This document shows, piece by piece, positions 1-6,096 of a stretch of 19,729 bases of DNA. The notes below the pieces were generated by a model. The model was not told the DNA's origin. It made no database searches and worked only from the letters and a program-made list of their open reading frames with translations. The number at the start of each line of letters is the position of its first letter. Within the stretch, counting starts at the first letter, position 1. Source of the DNA: an uncultured Verrucomicrobia subdivision 3 bacterium (GTDB taxonomy: Bacteria; Verrucomicrobiota; Verrucomicrobiae; Limisphaerales; UBA11358); the NCBI GenBank assembly GCA_903847285.1, contig CAINDH010000135.1:1-19729 (forward strand), given 5' to 3'. The translations under genes were made by a program, and so were the position numbers.

Positions 1-299
1 GAGGTGGCGGAACCGCCTGTAAAGTGCCGACCAAGCCAAAGTAAAATGCGGTCACAACCGCACACGTGATTACTGACGATTTTATTTTCATATATCTTTA
101 TTTTTAGGTTTATGGATTGGTCATTATCCCCAGCCAATTCGATGAGAACATTTCAACACTATGGCAGGAAATTGTGGGGCGCTATAGGGTGTTCACCCCA
201 TGCCGTGATATCTGACGGACTTGAGCCGGGACATAAAGAAGTCAGCACTTGCTTCATTCAAGCAACCCCGCCTCGATTTGGTGGACAAGCGCTGGGTGA
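1..299. other. AT-rich upstream region of the SpoIIE operon, no assigned gene
   Basis: No recognisable gene lies here. Positions 71-110 are strikingly AT-rich against the GC-rich surroundings (TTTTATTTTCATATATC and on), which looks like a promoter. A possible -35 (CTGACG, 73-78) can be seen but no well-spaced -10. A 66-codon reading frame starts with ATG at 112 and ends at 312, just before or overlapping the next gene. It has no motif I recognise and could be a leader ORF or chance. The first bases hold a short GGCG/CGCC inverted repeat without a T-run. Confidence 0.4.
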
Positions 300-2114
300 T
301 TGTGTGAACTAGGGCGTAACGCCTTGAACACTGCCACCAACGCCTCGCGCCAAGAACACCGGATTTCCTTCCGGCTAGAAGTCGCGTGTGAATTTTCCGC
401 CGTGCGCGTGGCCATCGCGCAGGTGCGCGGCTGGTTGGAGGAAAAAAACTTTTCCGAAGCGGAACTCGGCGCGTGGGAACTCGTGCTGATTGAAGCCGGC
501 AATAACGCAGTGAAATACGCTGGGGCGGAGGCGAAAAATCTGCCAGTCATAATCGAGATTTCCGCCAGCGAACGCAGCGTCGAGGCGCACGTGACGGATC
601 ACACTGCTGGCTTTGACTGGCCTGCCGAAATCAAACTGCCCGACGAGGACGCCGAACGCGGGCGCGGGCTGTATCTGATGAAGTCGCTCACGGATGAACT
701 ATTTTATCTGCGCGGCTCCGGCCAGAACGTTCTCGTGCTGCGGCGCGTGCGTCCGGCTTCCGCCAAGGAAATTTTTCCCGACACCGCGCAGCTTCAGCAA
801 CGGCTTGCGGACGCGGAGACGGCGTTGACGGACATGACGGGAGAACTGGCGACTAGCTACGAAAGTTTGGTGGCGCTCTTCCGTTACAGCTCCGAACTCG
901 GCACGCAGCCGGACATGAAGGAATTTCCCCAGCGTCTCTTGCGCGACCTCGTGCAAGTGGCCGATGCCGATGGCGCGGTGCTGCGCTTGATATCCGCCGA
1001 TGGGAAAAATCTGGAGACGCAATTCGTGTTACCGGAGAAAAATTCCGCCACGCTCCCGCCGGTGAACCTCGTGGACGATTTTTTGAAATCGGTAGAGACA
1101 CGTGCGGCGCGGAAGCGGCAGGACATCTGGTTCAGCCCCGAGGAACCGCTCGATAAAAATGATCCGCTGCGGACGGCGATGCCCGTGGGCAACGGCATTT
1201 GCCACGCGTTTTTCGTGGCGGACCAACTCGTCGGCACGGCGACGCTCGGGCGGCTGGCGGCGGACAAGCCATTCACCGCCGCGCAGGTGAATCTGCTGCA
1301 CACGTTCGTAGATTTTTTGGCGATTCAAATCGTCAACGCGAAGCTGCTCGATGAGCGCACGGCGACGCGGGTGACGCGGCGCGAGTTAGAAATCGCGGCG
1401 GATATCCAGCGCTCACTGTTGCCCGCACGGTTGCCCGCGTGCCCGCCATTCGCGCTGGCGGCCTCGTGCCAAAGCGCGCTGCAAGTGGGTGGCGATTTTT
1501 TTGACGTGATACCAACAGGCGATGGCAACGCGCTCGTTGTCATCGCGGATGTGATGGGTAAGGGCGTGCCTGCCGCGCTCTTTGCGGCAGTGTTGCGGAC
1601 GACGATTCGTTCGATGCCACAATTTTTTGCGCGGCCGGGCGAACTGCTGGCGGCGGTTAATAAAATTTTGTTTCCCGATCTGACACGCGTGGATATGTTC
1701 ATCACAGCCAAGGTCGTTTTCATCAATGCCCGCGAAGGAAAAATCATTTCCGCCAGCGCCGGACATTGTCCGCTACTGTTCGGAGGCGGGGTGAAATTAC
1801 CGGCGGTAGATAGCCCTAAAAATTCCGGGATGCCGCTGGGCATAGAGCCGGAAGTGATTTATCCGCAAACCAGCCACGCGCTGCAGGCGGGTGCGGCGGC
1901 GTTGCTGTTCACCGATGGTTTAAACGAGGCGCGTGATCCGGTCGGCGAATTGCTGGGGGAAAATAATTTGCAGCAGTTTCTCGTTGAAGCCGCCGCGCAA
2001 ACGAAGAATGCAGAAGGCGCGAAGGATTTTCTTCTGCGCCGCCTCGCGCAGTTTCGCGGCAGCGCGCCGCTTACGGATGACCAGACGTTTGTTTTGATCC
2101 GACACCAATCATGA
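300..2114 (+). CDS. RsbW-like ATPase / GAF / SpoIIE-type PP2C serine phosphatase
   Basis: Multidomain partner-switching regulator of 604 codons. Residues ~20-150 form an RsbW/SpoIIAB-like HATPase: N-box E65...N68-N69 in EAGNNAVKY, a G1-like box at D100-H-T-A-G104, and a G2 box RGRGL around 121-124. A helical linker (~160-195) is followed by a GAF-like domain (~200-355), a signalling helix ending RRELEIAADIQRSLLP, and the SpoIIE/PP2C domain. Metal-ligand motifs of the PP2C domain are visible: GGDFFD (D399, D402), IADVMGKG (D417), FTDG (D539) and DDQ (D593, D594). Such proteins dephosphorylate, and with the ATPase domain may also phosphorylate, STAS-domain antagonists; the gene two downstream carries two STAS domains. 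The stop codon overlaps the receiver gene by ATGA. The start is uncertain: only TTG codons are available near the 5' end (300, or 324 with AGGG nine bases upstream), because a TGA lies directly before 300. Confidence 0.88.
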   Translation: MCELGRNALNTATNASRQEHRISFRLEVACEFSAVRVAIAQVRGWLEEKNFSEAELGAWELVLIEAGNNAVKYAGAEAKNLPVIIEISASERSVEAHVTDHTAGFDWPAEIKLPDEDAERGRGLYLMKSLTDELFYLRGSGQNVLVLRRVRPASAKEIFPDTAQLQQRLADAETALTDMTGELATSYESLVALFRYSSELGTQPDMKEFPQRLLRDLVQVADADGAVLRLISADGKNLETQFVLPEKNSATLPPVNLVDDFLKSVETRAARKRQDIWFSPEEPLDKNDPLRTAMPVGNGICHAFFVADQLVGTATLGRLAADKPFTAAQVNLLHTFVDFLAIQIVNAKLLDERTATRVTRRELEIAADIQRSLLPARLPACPPFALAASCQSALQVGGDFFDVIPTGDGNALVVIADVMGKGVPAALFAAVLRTTIRSMPQFFARPGELLAAVNKILFPDLTRVDMFITAKVVFINAREGKIISASAGHCPLLFGGGVKLPAVDSPKNSGMPLGIEPEVIYPQTSHALQAGAAALLFTDGLNEARDPVGELLGENNLQQFLVEAAAQTKNAEGAKDFLLRRLAQFRGSAPLTDDQTFVLIRHQS

Positions 2115-2485
2115 ATCCCAAAAAAATTCTCGTGGCGGATGATGAAATTTTCATGCTCCGCCTGCTGGACATGACGCTCAAGAAAGGTGGCTACGAAGTC
2201 ATCAGCTGCCGTGATGGTAAAGAGGCGCTTGCCGCCGCCGTCGCGCAGTTGCCGCAGCTCATCGTGCTGGATGTGATGATGCCCGGTCTCGATGGCTTGG
2301 GAGCGCTCCGGCAGTTGAAGGAAAATCCGGCCACGCGCGAAATCCCCGTCGTGGTGCTGTCTGCGAAGGGTCATGCACTGACGAAAGTAGAAGCCGAGGC
2401 CTCCGGCGCGGTCTTGTTTCTAGCCAAGCCATTCAGCCCGAATGAACTTTTGGGCGCGGTGCAAAAAATTTTATCGGTGGAATAA
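2111..2485 (+). CDS. Stand-alone response-regulator receiver domain protein
   Basis: A single CheY-like receiver of 124 residues with no output domain. The acidic pocket D10-D11, phospho-acceptor D54 (LDVMMPG), switch residue S84 and K106 (in KPF) are all present, so it should be phosphorylatable. The start ATG overlaps the stop of the SpoIIE-type gene (ATGA), implying translational coupling and joint function. With no output domain it must act by protein contact, either on the phosphatase/kinase protein before it or on the glycosyltransferase-STAS protein after it. No histidine kinase is encoded in the window, so the phosphodonor is encoded elsewhere. Confidence 0.92.
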   Translation: MNPKKILVADDEIFMLRLLDMTLKKGGYEVISCRDGKEALAAAVAQLPQLIVLDVMMPGLDGLGALRQLKENPATREIPVVVLSAKGHALTKVEAEASGAVLFLAKPFSPNELLGAVQKILSVE

Positions 2486-2580
2486 TATTCAGCCGTCACC
2501 GCTTTCAGCCGATGGCTCGGAGGCGTAGCAGAATTTCCAGGCTTGGACTTTCGCGCTGACGCTGTTAATTCTTTCGCGCC

Positions 2581-3930
2581 ATGCAAAGCAAATCGCCCAT
2601 CGCTATCCTCGGCGTGCCGTTCGACAACATCACGCTGGCGGAGACCTGTTCGTTGGCGGCCACGATGATCGAATCGCGCTACCCGCATTACGTCACAACG
2701 GTGGGCGTGGATTTTCTCGTCGCGGCGCAGGAAGATGTAGAGTTGCGAAGAATTTTGTTCGACGCACATCTCATTGTCGCAGAAGAAAACCGCATTGTGT
2801 GGGCTTCAAAAATTCTGGGCAATCCGCTGGCGGATTGCGTGACGGCGGCGCGGCTGATTCCGCAACTGCTGGTGCTGGCGGAGGCGAAAGGCTGGCGCGT
2901 ATTCCTGCTCGGCGGTGATGATGATGCGGCGGAAAAAATCCGCGCGCGGCAGCCAAAATTGCAGCTGGTCGGCGCATTCAAGCCGGAGGAAAAACCGCTG
3001 TTGGAAATGGATCACGCGGATATCCTGCGTCGCTTGCGCGAGGCTAGGCCGGACATTTTGCTGGTCGCCTTCGGCTGCCCAATGCAGGAGAAGTGGATCA
3101 ACATGAACTACCGCGCTGCCGGCGTGCCGTTCGTGCTGGGTGCGGGTTCAAACATTGATTTTCTTACCGGCACGGGTCGGACACAGTCGGGTGGTGGTAA
3201 AAATGTTTTCAAATTTTTCCGCGCCGTGCTGAGGCAATGGTGGCGGTTGCGCTCAAGGAAAAAAGATTCCGTCCCCGTGCCGGCCGATGTCATGCCGGAT
3301 CCGCACGGCAATCTGGTCGTCCGTGTGCCCGCGCGCATCGGTGCGGCGGAGGTGCAGGCGGCGCAGGCCGAATGGCAACGCGCCGTCGAAAGCGGTCATG
3401 TGATGTTCGACCTGTCCGAGACAACGTTCATTGATAGCACGGGCGTGGGGATGTTGATCCGGCTGCGTAAGCGTGCGCGCGAACTGAATCGGCAATTTAT
3501 TTTAATCGCCCCGCGCCCGCCGGTGGCGGCGGCGCTTAAGCTGATGAAGCTTGATGAATTTTTCACCGTCCAGGCGAGCGTCGCCGGGGCGCGCATCTTG
3601 ATGGAAAGTTCCGCCGGCGCCTCGCCCGTGACGAGCGGTATGACGGCGGGACAATTGCAGATCCGTTGGACGGGAGAAATCACGACGCTGAACGCCGTCG
3701 AATTAGGCGCTTATACCGAGTCGGAATTATCGCAGCTTTCGCCGGGCGTTGGCGTGGTGATAGATCTGGCGCGCGTGACGTTCGTGGACAGCACGGGCAT
3801 CGGCTTGATGGTGCGGTTCAAAAAAAATCTGAAGCGGCGGGACATCGCCCTGAAGTTTTCAAACGTCTCGCCGTCCGTGCGCAACGTCATCCGTGCCACA
3901 CAGCTCGAGGCTTTTCTGCTGGAGAACTAA
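2581..3930 (+). CDS. WecG/TagA/CpsF-type glycosyltransferase fused to two STAS domains
   Basis: A 449-residue fusion. Residues ~1-220 match the WecG/TagA/CpsF glycosyltransferase family, which transfers N-acetylmannosamine or related sugars to lipid-linked acceptors for surface polymers. Supporting motifs are GVPFDNIT, TTVGVDFL (39-46), IVWASKILG, VFLLGG, FGCPMQEKW (164-172), LGAGSNIDFLTG, then a basic amphipathic stretch rich in W, R and K that may hold the protein on the inner membrane. Residues ~238-340 and ~350-449 are two STAS domains, each with the DSTG loop of SpoIIAA/RsbV antagonists (S286 and S404). The DG-x-G segment expected after the first strand-helix block is replaced by E68-E-N-R. 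It starts 95 bases after the receiver gene with no Shine-Dalgarno. A weak TTGGAC(2543)-16-TTAATT(2565) promoter is possible, otherwise it is read through from the operon. Confidence 0.85.
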   Translation: MQSKSPIAILGVPFDNITLAETCSLAATMIESRYPHYVTTVGVDFLVAAQEDVELRRILFDAHLIVAEENRIVWASKILGNPLADCVTAARLIPQLLVLAEAKGWRVFLLGGDDDAAEKIRARQPKLQLVGAFKPEEKPLLEMDHADILRRLREARPDILLVAFGCPMQEKWINMNYRAAGVPFVLGAGSNIDFLTGTGRTQSGGGKNVFKFFRAVLRQWWRLRSRKKDSVPVPADVMPDPHGNLVVRVPARIGAAEVQAAQAEWQRAVESGHVMFDLSETTFIDSTGVGMLIRLRKRARELNRQFILIAPRPPVAAALKLMKLDEFFTVQASVAGARILMESSAGASPVTSGMTAGQLQIRWTGEITTLNAVELGAYTESELSQLSPGVGVVIDLARVTFVDSTGIGLMVRFKKNLKRRDIALKFSNVSPSVRNVIRATQLEAFLLEN

Positions 3931-3953
3931 TCTGCCGTCGGATGATTTTAGTT

Positions 3954-3982
3954 TTGCGAAGGCGCGCGGGAACAGGTATTTT
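3954..3982 (+). promoter_or_regulatory. Probable promoter of tRNA-Gln
   Basis: TTGCGA (3954-3959) and TATTTT (3977-3982) are separated by exactly 17 bases and end ten bases before the tRNA gene. An inverted repeat, CGCGGG (3965-3970) and CCCGCG (3984-3989), brackets the -10 element. Each hexamer matches the sigma-70 consensus at four of six positions, so this rests on spacing and position. Confidence 0.45.
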
Positions 3983-3991
3983 GCCCGCGTT

Positions 3992-4065
3992 TGTCCGATG
4001 GTGTAATGGTAACACAGAGCTCTTTGGAGGCTTTATTCATGGTTCGAATCCATGTCGGACAACCA
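3992..4065 (+). tRNA. tRNA-Gln (anticodon UUG)
   Basis: A full cloverleaf can be drawn. The acceptor stem is TGTCCGA (3992-3998) with TCGGACA (4055-4061). The D stem is GTG/CAC with loop TAATGGTAA. The anticodon arm is GAGCT-CTTTGGA-GGCTT with the loop placing TTG at positions 34-36. The T arm is CATGG-TTCGAAT-CCATG. The U1-A72 pair is typical of glutamine tRNAs. Discriminator A (4062) and the 3' CCA (4063-4065) are encoded in the DNA. No terminator follows, so it may be co-transcribed with the GTPase gene that starts 99 bases downstream. Confidence 0.95.
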
Positions 4066-4164
4066 CTTCACACTCGGTTCGCCCAAGTCTGTCTCCCCCA
4101 GTTTTGAAATTTGGTGGTGTCGGTGCGGCTCATTTGCTGCGATGCTTGGCTCCATCATTCACGC

Positions 4165-4869
4165 ATGAATATTTCCTCCGCTATTTTTGATTGCAGCTCG
4201 CCCGATTTAGCCTCGTGCCCGGACGAATCGCTGCCGGAATTCGCCTTCATCGGCCGCTCCAACGTGGGCAAGTCGTCGCTGTTGAATTTTCTCGCGGGCC
4301 AGGAAGGGTTGGCGCGCACTTCGCCTACACCAGGTTTTACCAAGCTCATCAACATTTTCACCATGAATAAAACATGGCGACTTGTGGATTTGCCGGGCTA
4401 CGGTTTTGCGGAAGGGGCGAAGAAGGACAGTGCGCGGTTTAACGCCGCCGTGTCGCACTACCTCAAGCAACGGCCAAATCTTTCGTTGGTGTTTGCGCTG
4501 ATTGACTCCGGGTTGGAGCCGCAGGAGATTGATCTGGCGTTCGTGCAATGGCTCGCGCGCAATGCCGTTCCGTTCGTGCTGGTGTTCACCAAGACGGATA
4601 AAATTTCTTCCGATGAAGTGAAAGCGAACATTGCGGCTTTTAACGCTGCGATCGCCGCGTGGTTCGAGCAGCCGCCGGCAAATTTCACCTGTTCTGCGAA
4701 CGCCGGGCTAGGACGCCAGGAGTTGCTGGGCGTGATCGATGAAATCTTGGCAGCAATCCAAGCTGAGACCGATGCGCAGCCGGTGGAAGAAAACGGGATT
4801 GATGAAAAACGGAATATGAGCGCGCGGCAGATCAAAAAGCAACGCCCCGACATCGCGCGGCCCTGGTAA
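4165..4869 (+). CDS. engB: Ribosome-biogenesis GTP-binding protein YihA/YsxC/EngB
   Basis: TRAFAC-class GTPase of 234 residues that assists late assembly of the large ribosomal subunit. All G motifs are present: G1 GRSNVGKSS (30-38), G2 TSPTPGFT, G3 DLPGYGF (75-81), G4 TKTD (142-145), G5 SANAG (from 177). The segment PEFAFIGRSNVGKSSLLNFL is diagnostic of EngB. I chose the ATG at 4165 over an in-frame TTG at 4111, because the extra 18 residues do not resemble the family and the normal N-terminus begins just before the first strand. The C-terminal ~30 residues, charged and ending QRPDIARPW, extend slightly beyond the GTPase core. It lies directly behind tRNA-Gln, a position that permits shared transcription. 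Confidence 0.95.
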   Translation: MNISSAIFDCSSPDLASCPDESLPEFAFIGRSNVGKSSLLNFLAGQEGLARTSPTPGFTKLINIFTMNKTWRLVDLPGYGFAEGAKKDSARFNAAVSHYLKQRPNLSLVFALIDSGLEPQEIDLAFVQWLARNAVPFVLVFTKTDKISSDEVKANIAAFNAAIAAWFEQPPANFTCSANAGLGRQELLGVIDEILAAIQAETDAQPVEENGIDEKRNMSARQIKKQRPDIARPW

Positions 4870-5020
4870 TTTCACTTTCCGATTTTGGCTTAAGAGACGG
4901 GCGTGAGTTCGGTGCAAGAACGCAAACGGCGGTGCTGGTGACGTTTCTCAAATTGCTGGAGGATACAAATCTAGCAAATGAGGTGAAATTGAGCGCCCCG
5001 ATTAACTGCGGAAACGGGAC

Positions 5021-5842
5021 TTATTTTCCTGTGACTGGGATGACCAACCCTTCACGCGCAGCCTCCACTTTCATTTTGCTGCCTGCTTTTTTCACAAGCC
5101 GGCGGGCGTAGCTTACGAAGGAATCAATTTTTCTGTCGTCGTGATCCGGATCGTGGTGGAAAAGGACGAGTTTTTTCACGCCGGCTTTCAGCGCGAGCGC
5201 CACGGAATCATCCACGCAGCCGTGACCCCAGCCAGTATGGGTTTTATATTCTTCGCGGTCGTATTGGGAATCCAGAATGAGCACGTCGGCCTCGCGGATG
5301 AAATCAATCATATCCCGGTCGTCGCCACCTTTGCGCGGCTCGGTATCGGGGAAAAAACAAATAACGCCGTCTGGAGAGAATAGGCGGTAGCCGACAGTAA
5401 ATCCCGGATGATTTGCACGGTGCGCACTGACGAGCGTGGAGCCGACGGCAAAATTGAAGTCGCGCAGTTCCTCAATCTCGATGTTGCTAGGCAACTTGGC
5501 GAACGGCACGGGAAAATAAGTGCTTTCCATCTGGCCGGTGAGGGCGGATTCCAGCCGGGTGCGCGCGCCTTCACTGCCGAGCACGCGCAGGTGGCAGCGG
5601 GATTCATATATGGGCGCGAAGAACGGCAGTCCCTGAATATGATCCCAGTGTGTGTGCGAGATGAGCAGGGTGAGATTGAGTGGCTTGGTCTTGAACTCTT
5701 CGAGCAGCGCGATACCGAGTTTGCGAAGGCCGGTGCCTGCATCGAGGATGATGATGTCGCGCCCGCTGCGGATTTCGACGCAGGAGGTATTGCCGCCGTA
5801 ACGGACGGTGCCGCGTCCCGGAGTGGGAATTGAGCCGCGCAC
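5021..5842 (-). CDS. Metallo-beta-lactamase-fold hydrolase (GSIPTPG family)
   Basis: An MBL-fold hydrolase of about 273 residues or slightly more. From the GTG at 5842 the protein shows RGSIPTPG, YGGNTSC, ILDAGTGLRKLG, the metal motif H63-T-H65-W-D67-H68, a later His in RANHPGFTVGYR, FFPDTEP, and a His/Asp-rich C-terminal part (LFHHDPDHDD). This subgroup resembles PhnP-like or cyclic-nucleotide phosphodiesterase-like MBL proteins; the substrate cannot be told. The start is a problem. The conserved first strand (IKFWGV) is encoded in frame directly upstream of 5842, but no ATG, GTG, TTG or CTG occurs before the in-frame TAG at 5887-5885. Either the protein begins at GTG 5842 and lacks this strand, or a rare ATC codon (5857 or 5875) is used. 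The gene faces engB convergently across 151 bases and is divergent from the next gene. Confidence 0.85.
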   Translation of the reverse strand: MRGSIPTPGRGTVRYGGNTSCVEIRSGRDIIILDAGTGLRKLGIALLEEFKTKPLNLTLLISHTHWDHIQGLPFFAPIYESRCHLRVLGSEGARTRLESALTGQMESTYFPVPFAKLPSNIEIEELRDFNFAVGSTLVSAHRANHPGFTVGYRLFSPDGVICFFPDTEPRKGGDDRDMIDFIREADVLILDSQYDREEYKTHTGWGHGCVDDSVALALKAGVKKLVLFHHDPDHDDRKIDSFVSYARRLVKKAGSKMKVEAAREGLVIPVTGK

Positions 5843-5913
5843 GCCCCAAAACTTGATGCTCGTCGAGGTTTTGATGGGGCAACTCTAGCGCAGGTTGCGG
5901 GAAAAATGAAATT

Positions 5914-5939
5914 GAAAAATGCGCGCAACTGCGTTTTTC
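5914..5939. other. 10-bp hairpin with A and T arms in the divergent spacer
   Basis: GAAAAATGCG (5914-5923) and TGCGTTTTTC (5930-5939) pair over ten positions, two of them G-T, around a six-base loop CGCAAC. It looks like a bidirectional intrinsic terminator, but it lies upstream of both flanking genes, so it cannot end either of them. It may be a regulatory structure or chance. Confidence 0.35.
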
Positions 5940-6096
5940 CAGCCGCCGAGTTTCCCTGGCCATTTAGGCCTCGTTCTATTTTATCACAATCGTCGTATGA
6001 TTGGCGCGCGGGCGGCACAAGAAATTTATTTACGCACTGCCGGTCACAAGGCATTTTATCGGCGAGGATTTTGGTTCCCCGACGGAATTATTTACC

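Noticed and set aside
1..20. GGCG/CGCC inverted repeat as terminator of a gene left of the window
   Set aside because: The stem is four to five bases and no T-run follows.
112..312. 66-codon ORF as a confirmed gene
   Set aside because: No family resemblance and no clear ribosome site; kept only as a remark in the upstream region.
3666..4190. 174-codon plus-strand frame overlapping the second STAS domain, tRNA-Gln and the engB start
   Set aside because: It reads through the tRNA gene and two well-supported coding regions in another frame; composition is that of a shadow frame.
4870..5020. Intrinsic terminator between convergent engB and the MBL-fold gene
   Set aside because: No stem with a T-run on either strand could be found in the 151 bases.
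5308..6054. 248-codon minus-strand frame overlapping the MBL-fold gene
   Set aside because: The overlapping frame 5021-5842 carries the full metal-binding motif set; this one shows only Ser/Ala/Arg-rich noise.
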